This document shows, piece by piece, positions 8,960-16,464 of a stretch of DNA of 64,000 nucleotides. The notes beneath the pieces were generated by a model. That model was not told where the DNA came from and did not search any database. It saw only the letters and a program-made list of their open reading frames with translations. The stretch spans positions 1-64,000 of the forward strand of contig NZ_JBHSSW010000001.1 of the NCBI RefSeq assembly GCF_042659465.1, read 5' to 3'. The position numbers and the translations under genes are program-made. The stretch is from Ponticaulis profundi (GTDB lineage Bacteria > Pseudomonadota > Alphaproteobacteria > Caulobacterales > Hyphomonadaceae). Position 1 is the first letter of the stretch. Every line of letters begins with the position of its first letter.

Positions 8960-10431
8960 GCGATGATCTTCTCATTTTCCTGATCCTGGCGATGCCGCTT
9001 CTGGTATCCGGTGCGGTATATCTGTTCAGTCAGATGCCGAATGTCCGTGAGGGCGCAACGCTGACCGGCGCAGGCATTCTGTTCATTCTGTGTATTTTCC
9101 TGGCGGCCCGCGTATCCGGTGGTGAAACGGTTGAGTGGGAAAGCGGTGATATCGCGCTTGGCCTGACCTTCGCGTTCAAGCTGGAACCCCTGGGCGCCAT
9201 GTTCGCGGTGATTGCGAGTGGCCTCTGGATTATCAACTCGCTCTATTCCATCGGCTATATGCGCGGCAATGGTGAGCGCAATCAGACGCGTTTCTATATC
9301 TGCTTCGGTCTGGCGCTGTTCGGCGCAATGGGCGTGGCGATGGCGGGCAATCTGTTTACGCTGTTCGTGTTCTATGAGGCGCTGACGCTTTCGACCTATC
9401 CACTGGTCGCACACAAGGGCGACGAAGCTGCACGTCGCGGCGCACGCATCTATCTGCTGACCCTGCTCGGCACGTCGATTGGCTTCCTGCTGATGGGCAT
9501 TGTCTGGACGTTTGCGATTGCAGGCACGCTCGACTTTGTTCCAGGTGGATTGCTGGCCGGTCAGGTGGGGCCATTGCTCGGCGGTGTTCTGCTTCTGCTG
9601 TTCGCATTCGGTGTGGGTAAGGCGGCGCTTATGCCGTTCCACTTCTGGCTTCCAAACGCGATGGTCGCACCGACACCGGTGTCGGCACTCCTGCACGCCG
9701 TGGCCGTTGTGAAGGCTGGTGTGTTCACCATCCTCAAGGTTTCTGTCTATATTTTCGGCTTCGACCTGCTCTCGGCGCTTCCGATGACGGAAGTCGTTAT
9801 GGTCATTGCGAGTATCACGATTGTGGTCTCATCCCTGATCGCGCTGACCAAGGACAATCTGAAAGCACGTCTGGCCTATTCAACCGTCTCACAGCTTTCG
9901 TATGTGACCGTTGGTGCGATGCTGGCTGACCCGGCAGGCGCGCTCGGCGCAGCGCTTCAGATCCCGATGCACGCGGTCGCCAAAATGACGCTCTTCATGT
10001 GTGCCGGTGCGATTTATGTGGCGACGGGCAAGACCAATATTTCAGACATGAAGGGCCTTGGGCGTAAAATGCCGCTGGTCTTCTCGGCCTTCCTGATTGC
10101 GTCGCTTTCGATCATCGGTATTCCGCCACTTGGCGGTGACTGGGCGAAGTATGAGCTGCTTCAGGGTGCGATCGACGGTCACCATCTGTGGGTGGAGTAT
10201 GTGTTCATCGCATCATCCATGCTGAACATTGCCTATCTGCTGCCGATTTCGCTGCTGGCCTTCTTCCCGCCACCGGACAAGAATTTTGTCGTGGCAGAAT
10301 ATAAGCGGCCGGGCGGGGCGCCTGCACTGACGGTTCTGCCGCTTTGCATCACGGCTGCAGGATGTTTCGTCCTGTTCTTCGCCGTCGACCCGATCATGGA
10401 ATTCTTAAAGCCTGTCGTAGGAGTGCGCTAA
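8956..10431 (+). CDS. Mrp antiporter-like subunit, second of three
   Basis: 491 residues, Proton_antipo_M fold with about 14 helices. It keeps Glu141 (F-V-F-Y-E-A-L-T), Lys222 (F-G-V-G-K-A-A-L-M-P-F-H) and Lys253 (V-V-K-A-G), so it looks proton-competent. Sequence around P-F-H-F-W-L-P-N-A-M is of the MrpD/NuoM type. A second MrpD-like subunit is not part of the classical seven-gene Mrp. It starts inside the previous stop and ends directly before the 107-codon gene. Confidence 0.9.
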   Translation: MSDDLLIFLILAMPLLVSGAVYLFSQMPNVREGATLTGAGILFILCIFLAARVSGGETVEWESGDIALGLTFAFKLEPLGAMFAVIASGLWIINSLYSIGYMRGNGERNQTRFYICFGLALFGAMGVAMAGNLFTLFVFYEALTLSTYPLVAHKGDEAARRGARIYLLTLLGTSIGFLLMGIVWTFAIAGTLDFVPGGLLAGQVGPLLGGVLLLLFAFGVGKAALMPFHFWLPNAMVAPTPVSALLHAVAVVKAGVFTILKVSVYIFGFDLLSALPMTEVVMVIASITIVVSSLIALTKDNLKARLAYSTVSQLSYVTVGAMLADPAGALGAALQIPMHAVAKMTLFMCAGAIYVATGKTNISDMKGLGRKMPLVFSAFLIASLSIIGIPPLGGDWAKYELLQGAIDGHHLWVEYVFIASSMLNIAYLLPISLLAFFPPPDKNFVVAEYKRPGGAPALTVLPLCITAAGCFVLFFAVDPIMEFLKPVVGVR

Positions 10432-10755
10432 ATGACGGACCCTGTAGACCCTGACCACAAAGCCACGCCTCGCGCTGACGGAAAATACGCCGGCGAGCGC
10501 TGGTTCGGCTGGACCAGTCATCCAAAAGCAGGCGCTTACACCTTCATCGCGATTGCTGTGCTGAGTGCGCTCCTGTTCGGTGCGGACTTCCTCGTGCACC
10601 GTCATGAGTATCTGCACATTGCAGAATTCCCGGTCTTTTACGCACTGTTCGGCTTTGCCTCCTTCGCATTCGTCGTTTTGAGCGGCTGGCCGCTACGCAA
10701 GCTTCTGGGGCGTCCGGAAAACTATTACGAGCCGGAGACATCCTCTGATGACTGA
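10432..10755 (+). CDS. Small two-helix membrane protein of the Mrp operon
   Basis: 107 residues: a polar N-terminus of about 35 residues, helices at about 38-56 and 66-84, and a short acidic tail. No named family recognised. It starts one base after the preceding stop and overlaps the following gene by 8 bp, so it is locked between the second and third antiporter-like subunits. This suggests a structural or assembly subunit of the complex. The two conserved-looking charged stretches (HRHEY between the helices, P-L-R-K at the end) would be worth aligning. Confidence 0.75.
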   Translation: MTDPVDPDHKATPRADGKYAGERWFGWTSHPKAGAYTFIAIAVLSALLFGADFLVHRHEYLHIAEFPVFYALFGFASFAFVVLSGWPLRKLLGRPENYYEPETSSDD

Positions 10756-12529
10756 TCTCATTCAGACACTCTTCTCAACAACGAACCCCGGCTTTCTCGT
10801 CATCATCGCGGGTGTGCTCGCCTTCTTCGTTCGTGGAAAGATTGCGCGCGCGGTTGTTACGATTGGCGGACCTGTGCTGGGGTTGCTCGCGCTGGTCCTG
10901 CATGGTGGTCAGAATATTCCGCTCGCGACCATGGAAATGGTCGATCTGACGCTGATTGTGTATCAGGTCGATAAGACGAGCATCGTCTTTGCGCTGGCCT
11001 TCCTGCTGGCAGCCCTGATGAACTCGATCTATTCGCTGCACAGCAAGGATTCCCTGCAGGACGCGTCTGCGCTTGTCTATGCGGGTTCTGCGATCGCGGC
11101 GACGTTCGCCGGCGACCTGATGACCATGTTCGTGTTCTGGGAATTCACGGCGATTTCGTCGGTCTTCCTGATCCTGCGTTCAGGCACAATGGAAGCCTAT
11201 AAGGCCAGCATGCGCTATCTCGGCATTCAGATCCTGTCTGGTGTTCTGCTGCTGGCTGGCGCGACCATGATCACGGTCGAGTTCGGCTCGCTGGAATTTG
11301 ACGTCTTCCTGGCTGAAGGTCCGCTGCGTCTCGGGGAGCAGAAAGCATCGCTCTTCATCTTCATTGCGCTTGGTATCAAGGCGGCGTTCCCATTCCTGCA
11401 CAATTGGTTGCAGGACAGCTATCCGAAAGCGACCCATACCGGCGCTGTCGTGCTGTCTGCCTTCACCACCAAGCTTGCGGTCTATGCCCTGATGCGCCTG
11501 TTCCCGGGCGAGAGTGCGCTGATCTGGATCGGTGCGATCATGACGGTGTTCCCGGTCTTCTTCGCGGTCATCGAGAACGATCTGCGCAAGGTTCTGGCTT
11601 ATTCTCTGAACAACCAGGTTGGCTTTATGGTCGTGGCGATTGGTATCGGTACGCCACTTGCCCTGAACGGCGCTGCTGCGCACGCCTTCTCGCACATCAT
11701 CTATAAGGGGCTCCTGTTCATGAGCATGGGCGCGGTGATGTACCGGACGGGTACGACCAAGGCGACAGAGCTCGGCGGTTTGTATCGGACCATGCCTCTG
11801 ACAGCTCTGTTCTGTCTGATTGGCGCGGCCTCGATTTCGGCCTTCCCGCTCTTCTCCGGTTTTGTTGCGAAGTCTCTGACGATGAGCGCGGTCGGGCATG
11901 AACATCTGACCATCATCTGGATGATGCTGCTCTTTGCCTCTGCCGGTGTTCTGGAGCACTCCGGCATCAAGATCCCGTACTTTGCCTTCTTTGGGCATGA
12001 TAGCGGCAAGCGACCGAAGGAAGCGCCGTTCAACATGCTGCTGGCGATGGGGATTGCGTCCTTCTTCTGTATCTGGCTCGGCTTCCCATTCCTCGGGGGG
12101 ACAGAGTTCCTCTACGGGCTTCTGCCATACCCTGAGGAGGCTATGGCCTATCTCGACAAGAGCCTGTGGACGATTGATCACGTGCTGACACAGATGCAGC
12201 TGTTGGTGTTTGCGGCATTTGCCTTCATCGTGCTCAACAAGATCAAGCTCTATCCGCCAGAGAAACGCGGTGTGGTGCTCGATACAGACTGGATTGCCCG
12301 TCGGCCAATCTATGCGTTCATCGTATGGGTAGGAGCCGTCTGGAGCCGCGTGGGGCCAGCGCTGACAAACTCGGCGCAAGGGTTCTCCCGGAAGATTTAT
12401 GACAATATCGAAGCCGCCTTTAGCCCGCAGGGGCAGTTGAGCCGTGGTCCGATGTCTGCCGGCATGGCGGTCTGGACAAGTATTGTCCTGGCTGTGGTTC
12501 TGATTGTGGCTCTGTTCTCTGGCCTGTAG
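10748..12529 (+). CDS. Mrp antiporter-like subunit, third of three (MrpA-N/NuoL type)
   Basis: 593 residues, the largest subunit, Proton_antipo_M family with extra C-terminal helices (about 500-593). Glu132 (F-V-F-W-E-F-T), Lys211 (G-I-K-A-A-F-P-F-L-H) and Lys242 are present. In length it lies between MrpD and a full MrpA; it has no DUF4040 or MnhB-like C-terminal part, which is encoded separately at 5736-6344. It may replace the MrpA N-terminal half. It is the last gene of the operon and is followed by a hairpin at 12567-12588. Confidence 0.9.
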   Translation: MTDLIQTLFSTTNPGFLVIIAGVLAFFVRGKIARAVVTIGGPVLGLLALVLHGGQNIPLATMEMVDLTLIVYQVDKTSIVFALAFLLAALMNSIYSLHSKDSLQDASALVYAGSAIAATFAGDLMTMFVFWEFTAISSVFLILRSGTMEAYKASMRYLGIQILSGVLLLAGATMITVEFGSLEFDVFLAEGPLRLGEQKASLFIFIALGIKAAFPFLHNWLQDSYPKATHTGAVVLSAFTTKLAVYALMRLFPGESALIWIGAIMTVFPVFFAVIENDLRKVLAYSLNNQVGFMVVAIGIGTPLALNGAAAHAFSHIIYKGLLFMSMGAVMYRTGTTKATELGGLYRTMPLTALFCLIGAASISAFPLFSGFVAKSLTMSAVGHEHLTIIWMMLLFASAGVLEHSGIKIPYFAFFGHDSGKRPKEAPFNMLLAMGIASFFCIWLGFPFLGGTEFLYGLLPYPEEAMAYLDKSLWTIDHVLTQMQLLVFAAFAFIVLNKIKLYPPEKRGVVLDTDWIARRPIYAFIVWVGAVWSRVGPALTNSAQGFSRKIYDNIEAAFSPQGQLSRGPMSAGMAVWTSIVLAVVLIVALFSGL

Positions 12530-12566
12530 GTTTGATTCTACGGTAAATTGAAACAGAATATCATCC

Positions 12567-12588
12567 AACGGCGCAGTTTTGCGCCGTT
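12567..12588 (+). terminator. Hairpin ending the Mrp operon
   Basis: AACGGCGCA, loop GTTT, TGCGCCGTT: a perfect 9-bp stem 38 bp after the last antiporter stop codon. The downstream bases (GTGCG) are not a T-run, so it may be a weak or Rho-assisted terminator. Confidence 0.6.
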
Positions 12589-13012
12589 GTGCGTTGCATC
12601 AAATCTTGAAAATCGTCGAAAAAACCAAGTTGGCAGGTAGAATTTTCGAATTCAATTTTCAGGTTTTTCATCGAAAAACGAAATATACCATGCTCGCTGA
12701 CGCGCCGGAGGCTTAAAGCGCTGGTTTCAATTGTTGCGACGCAATTGGAGCTGTGGAGACCTGTTTTGTCTCGAAAATGCCGGAAAATGCGGTCAAAGCA
12801 CAGGTTTTAAACCCAAGGATATATTCAAATTCTCTTTGGCTTTGTGCAATGCAATGTAGGAAATCGTCGCTTTAGTTCTAACAGACTTTAGTGCTCTTGA
12901 CGAAACTCTTCCCTTTTATTTTGATTTCTTCATACTAAAACTTGTTCGGCTACGAGCATACAAAACCAATAATGATAAGAGGCCGGTAAAACCGGTTTTC
13001 GGGGAGCAAACA
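12589..13012. other. AT-rich gene-free leader of the MucR gene
   Basis: About 420 bp with no open frame, noticeably richer in A/T than its surroundings. It holds several short A and T runs, including a small inverted repeat GTTTTTC/GAAAAAC at about 12663-12680. MucR proteins are known to bind AT-rich promoters with T-A steps and to repress their own genes, so this is a plausible autoregulatory region. CCGGTAAAACCGG lies just before a strong GGGGAG ribosome site at 13000-13006. Confidence 0.45.
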
Positions 13013-13441
13013 ATGATGACACAAAACAGGGACGAGCTTGAAATCGATAATCAGGCCATGTTGATTCAGATGACGTCTGAAGTTGTTGCGGCTTATGTCA
13101 GTAACAATCCGGTCCAGGCGAGCGATCTACCTAATGTCATCTCTCGTGTTCATGCCACGATGAGAGACCTTTCGTCGGTAAACTTCGAAGAGCCAGCCAA
13201 AGAGACCAGCCCGGCCGTTTCGGTTCGCAAGTCCGTTACGCCGGATTATCTGGTCTGTCTGGAAGACGGTAAACGGTTCAAATCCCTGAAGCGTCATCTG
13301 CGGTCGAAATACAATTTGTCACCGGAAGAGTATCGCGAGAAATGGGGCCTTCCGACAGATTACCCCATGGTTTCGCCCAATTACGCGAAACAAAGATCAG
13401 AGCTTGCCAAGAAGATGGGCCTTGGACAGTCCAAACAATAG
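13013..13441 (+). CDS. mucR: MucR-family transcriptional regulator
   Basis: 142 residues. The N-terminal helix region (about 15-55) matches the MucR oligomerisation part. The C-terminal Ros/MucR zinc-finger-like domain covers 80-138, with C-L-E-D-G-K-R-F-K at 82-90 and L-K-R-H-L at 92-96. Cys82 and His95 are present, but the usual second His after R-H-L-x-x is Lys99, so zinc binding may be altered. The C-terminal P-N-Y-A-K-Q-R-S-E-L-A-K-K-x-G-L-G tail is typical. MucR proteins are global repressors and silencers in alphaproteobacteria, affecting surface polysaccharide, motility and cell-cycle genes. ATG 13013 and ATG 13016 are both possible. Confidence 0.9.
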   Translation: MMTQNRDELEIDNQAMLIQMTSEVVAAYVSNNPVQASDLPNVISRVHATMRDLSSVNFEEPAKETSPAVSVRKSVTPDYLVCLEDGKRFKSLKRHLRSKYNLSPEEYREKWGLPTDYPMVSPNYAKQRSELAKKMGLGQSKQ

Positions 13442-13489
13442 TATGATAGGGGAAGGTTAAAACTAACCTCTATTCGGCGAACGTGACGC

Positions 13490-13539
13490 ACAAACTTGCA
13501 ATTCATTTCGTTTCCGGAATAATAAAATTGCAAGTTTGT
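13490..13539. repeat. Perfect 14-bp inverted repeat after mucR
   Basis: ACAAACTTGCAATT (13490-13503) and AATTGCAAGTTTGT (13526-13539) are exact reverse complements with a 22-bp spacer, 49 bp after the mucR stop. The stem is too AT-rich and the loop too long for a standard intrinsic terminator. An A-run follows on the plus strand at 13553-13559. It could be a transcript-end hairpin, a regulator site or a relic of a small inverted-repeat element. Confidence 0.55.
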
Positions 13540-13620
13540 TGTCAGAACCGCCAAAAAAAGTCTTGGCGGGTGATTCGAATTAACCGATGTTAACCATGAG
13601 GTGAGACATACGGGCGAGAC

Positions 13621-14139
13621 ATGGAACGCAAGATCGGACCAAATCTGACGAAAGACCAGACCGGCCTTCTGAAATACTGGGTCGGCAAATGCCAGGAAAA
13701 CATGTTGCCAGTCCGCCGTGATGTCAGTCCGGCTGATCTGGTATTCTGTCTGCCGAGCATTTCCATCGTCGAGCGCCGTCCTTGCGGCACCTATGCTTTC
13801 CGTCTCGCAGCGTCGGCATTGCGCGATATTCTGGGAACAGAGTGCCGCGGCAAGGAGCTCGATCAGATCTGCGGGCGTTCTGTCCCCTGGTATGAAGCGC
13901 TCAATCAGGCTGTCGGGACGAAATCTCCTGTGTTTGGACAGACACCATGTGGGCACCGCCGTGTTCACAACTGGATGCGGCTTCCGCTTGAGCCGACGGA
14001 CAATGGCCACCAGCCGCTGCTCTGTTATGACCGGATCGAGCTGTTGGATGCGCGCACGCCACTCCGTCGTGAAACCATGTTCGTGACAGCCCACGCCTTT
14101 CGCAAGAACAAGGCCGCACTGGCGCGCTCTGCCGCCTGA
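13621..14139 (+). CDS. PAS_5-type single-domain protein
   Basis: 172 residues that look like the alphaproteobacterial PAS_5 family: a short helical N-terminus (L-x-x-Y-W), the P-x-R-x-D-V-S-P-A-D-L start (about 31-41), then alternating strands and helices with Y-x-F-R-L-A-A-S-A-L (59-68) and a late R-x-P-L-E-P stretch. No kinase, GGDEF or HTH domain follows, so it is probably a stand-alone sensor or adaptor. It lies between mucR and the DnaA-domain gene on the same strand with separate spacers. Any ligand is unknown. Confidence 0.75.
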   Translation: MERKIGPNLTKDQTGLLKYWVGKCQENMLPVRRDVSPADLVFCLPSISIVERRPCGTYAFRLAASALRDILGTECRGKELDQICGRSVPWYEALNQAVGTKSPVFGQTPCGHRRVHNWMRLPLEPTDNGHQPLLCYDRIELLDARTPLRRETMFVTAHAFRKNKAALARSAA

Positions 14140-14305
14140 GCCATTCCGGCACTTTTGCACCTTTCTGAAATCCAGAGCCTCGCCATGTGCGCGAGCGTGC
14201 GATTGCGCGAAAGCGTATAGACAAAAATCCTTTTACAGGAATATTATCCTACACCTTGTCTGAGCAGCTATCCTGCTGCCTCATACGAGATGAGGTGGAA
14301 GAGAT

Positions 14306-14686
14306 ATGGAGTTGAGTGAGGTAGATCGCGGACGGGCCGACCTGTTGGTCGAGCTGGTGGCGCGGGCGACGCACATACGAAAGGACAGCCTGTTCAAAAC
14401 GTCGCGTGGGGAAGCCGCTGAGGCGCGCGCCCGGCAGATTGCGATGTATCTGGCGCATGTTTCGCTCGGGTGCAGCCTGACGAAAGTGGGGCGATTTTTC
14501 GGACGGGATAAAACGACAGTGGCTTACGCCATCCGGATCGTCGAAGATCTGAGGGATGATCCGGAATTTGAAGACTGGCTCCAGCATCTGGAAGACGCCT
14601 ATCAGAATCTGGCGCCTATCTTCTCAGAGCCCGCGAGAGCGCGCCTGACGGTGTTGTTAGGGGCGCGAGGGGCCGCCTGGCACTGA
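14306..14686 (+). CDS. Orphan DnaA domain IV-like DNA-binding protein
   Basis: 126 residues. Residues about 15-95 match the C-terminal double-stranded DNA-binding domain of DnaA: A-R-Q-I-A-M-Y-L-A-H (about 42-51), then C-S-L-x-x-V-G-R-F-F-G-R-D-K-T-T-V-A-Y-A (55-75), the counterpart of the DnaA signature G-G-R-D-H-T-T-V. The normal His in R-D-H is Lys here. There is no AAA+ ATPase domain, so it cannot act as an initiator by itself. It may recognise DnaA-box-like sites as a competitor or transcription factor. GGAAGAG precedes ATG 14306. Confidence 0.8.
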   Translation: MELSEVDRGRADLLVELVARATHIRKDSLFKTSRGEAAEARARQIAMYLAHVSLGCSLTKVGRFFGRDKTTVAYAIRIVEDLRDDPEFEDWLQHLEDAYQNLAPIFSEPARARLTVLLGARGAAWH

Positions 14687-14693
14687 GCGGGCG

Positions 14694-15113
14694 TCAGACT
14701 TTGTTTGAGGCGATCAGGCGAATGCGCTCCAGCATGGAGTTCAGGCCATTGGCGCGTTGCGCGCTCAAGGCTTCGTCCAGGCCGATTTCCGAAAAAAAGG
14801 CGGGTGCATCGAAATCGAGAATGTCTTGGGCTGGCTGCGCATGGAAAAGCTGTGTCAGCAGGGCAATGAGACCCGAGACGAGAATGGCATCTGACTGGGC
14901 CTGAAAATAGACAGACTTCGGATCGTCGCCGTCCAGCGGTTTGATCCAGACCTGGCTGGCACAGCCGCGAACGCGATTGGCTTCGTTCTGGTCGGCCTCT
15001 TCCATTGGGGGCAGTGTCTTGCCGAGATCAATGATGTGCTCATAGCGCGTTTCCCAGTCGTCCAGGAACGCAAATGTATCTCGGATGTCGTCGGCTTGTT
15101 CGGTCACAGTCAT
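14694..15113 (-). CDS. sufE: SufE-like sulfur acceptor protein
   Basis: 139 residues, the usual SufE length. The active-site Cys51 lies in the family motif R-V-R-G-C-A-S-Q-V-W (47-56). SufE takes persulfide sulfur from the cysteine desulfurase SufS and passes it to the Suf scaffold for Fe-S cluster assembly. No other suf gene is in the window, so it is an isolated copy. It converges with the DnaA-domain gene, with only 7 bp between the stop codons. Confidence 0.93.
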   Translation of the reverse strand: MTVTEQADDIRDTFAFLDDWETRYEHIIDLGKTLPPMEEADQNEANRVRGCASQVWIKPLDGDDPKSVYFQAQSDAILVSGLIALLTQLFHAQPAQDILDFDAPAFFSEIGLDEALSAQRANGLNSMLERIRLIASNKV

Positions 15114-15177
15114 AACGGGCTAGATGGCGCAGACAGCCCGTTATGAAAAGAGGTCATTGGAAGAAAGATGACGTCGT

Positions 15178-16362
15178 TTATCGTTCGCTGACTTCAGCAA
15201 CGCATTCGCCAACATCTTTCAGGGCATGTTCGCCGATACAGAACGGGCGTTCATATACCTTGTGAGAGGCACTGACACACTGGCGGAAGATTTGCTGTGC
15301 GGTCTCGAAACAGTCCCGGCTTTGCTGGTCTTCAATGGTTTCTGCGATCTGTGTGTCGTAATCATCGGTTTCGTCGAGAATACGATAGGCCGCCAGCGTC
15401 GCGATACGACCCGCCGTCAGGCGGCGTTCATCATTATAGCGCAGACGCTGCAGCGAATAGGTGGAAAAGCCGGTTGCGCTGAGCACGGGCAATTGCAGCC
15501 CTTCCGGGGAAGGCGGCGCATTCATCGAGTCCCAGAACGAGGAGTCGGCACCGAGGCGGTTGGCGTCTTCCAGAAAACTGGTCAGCTGAGGTCCTGCAAA
15601 CAGAGTCTCGACGGTTCCCGCGACAGGGCGTCCGGCGACCGCTGCAAACTTCAGGGATTCAGCACGTGCCTCGGAATCGCCGCGCAGTGTGGCTTTCGCC
15701 CAGCCATATTTCTGCATGCTATAGGCTTGCTGCTTGATGTTCTCGCCAACGCGTTCCAGGCGATCAGCATCGGCCCGGCTCGCACGCAGGGCGCGGCCCA
15801 GAGCGTCGTCTGAGCCATCGAGCTGGAGCGCATACGTCGGACTGTTTCGAAAGCCCAGCATCATTCGGTCGCGGCCATAGTGGGCATCTGTCTTACGCAC
15901 TTCGCGGGCAAACTCTTCGGATTCTGACGCCAGCAGCGCAGAATAGGCGAGCCAGCCGGCAGAAAGTCTCTCAGGATTGTGTGTGCCAAGAACGGTCGCG
16001 GCCGCTTCAATCTCATCGCTGGAGGTGAGTTCGCGGTTAAAGTCGGTCACGTCCTGCTGAAAGGTGCCATACGCCATGGCGGTTTCCGCAAGCACATCAC
16101 GGGATGTCGGCTGCGGCGCTTCGCCGGTCACAGGCGTAATCGGCGCAATCGCTGCGTCTGTCTGTGTTGATGTGTCGTCACTTGCGGGTGTGCCAAAGCC
16201 TGGCAATGCCAGTTTGGGCGGCTGTGTACTGATCGGAGCTGCGGTTGACTCTTGCGTTCCACTGGCTTGCGGCGCATCGTTATTTTCAGCGGCAAGACCC
16301 TCCACAGGAAAAAACGCGGCTGCGCTGAACAAAATTCCTGTTAACAGAGGTCTTAACGACAT
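15178..16362 (-). CDS. Secreted protein of unknown function
   Basis: The start chosen is ATG 16362, preceded by GGGGGAG, rather than an upstream Met 72 bp earlier. It gives 394 residues with a clean signal peptide (MSLRPLLTGILFSAAAFFPV, cleavage near A-E-N). A Pro/Thr/Ser/Gln-rich linker (about 27-90) precedes a mostly helical domain with R-x-x-D and A-Y-S-x-Q-K-Y-G-W-A-K motifs, and a Cys-containing C-terminus (D-C-F-E-T-A-Q-Q-I-F-R-Q-C). Four late Cys suggest disulfides. No named family recognised. It is divergent from the histidine kinase. Confidence 0.7.
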   Translation of the reverse strand: MSLRPLLTGILFSAAAFFPVEGLAAENNDAPQASGTQESTAAPISTQPPKLALPGFGTPASDDTSTQTDAAIAPITPVTGEAPQPTSRDVLAETAMAYGTFQQDVTDFNRELTSSDEIEAAATVLGTHNPERLSAGWLAYSALLASESEEFAREVRKTDAHYGRDRMMLGFRNSPTYALQLDGSDDALGRALRASRADADRLERVGENIKQQAYSMQKYGWAKATLRGDSEARAESLKFAAVAGRPVAGTVETLFAGPQLTSFLEDANRLGADSSFWDSMNAPPSPEGLQLPVLSATGFSTYSLQRLRYNDERRLTAGRIATLAAYRILDETDDYDTQIAETIEDQQSRDCFETAQQIFRQCVSASHKVYERPFCIGEHALKDVGECVAEVSER

Positions 16363-16464
16363 GGGCGACTCCCCCGATACTGTAATACACGTCAGATTAT
16401 GCCAATTCATGCCATAATTTGCAGGAAGATGCATGCTAAATTACAGTTAAGCCGGAAGGTTGAA

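Noticed and set aside
7097..12568. Long antisense frames over the antiporter genes
   Set aside because: Rich in His, Arg and Gln, the usual mirror of hydrophobic membrane-protein codons; the sense frames are clearly real.
12589..13012. Replication origin in the AT-rich mucR leader
   Set aside because: No cluster of DnaA boxes and no origin-type neighbours; AT-richness is better explained by MucR binding.
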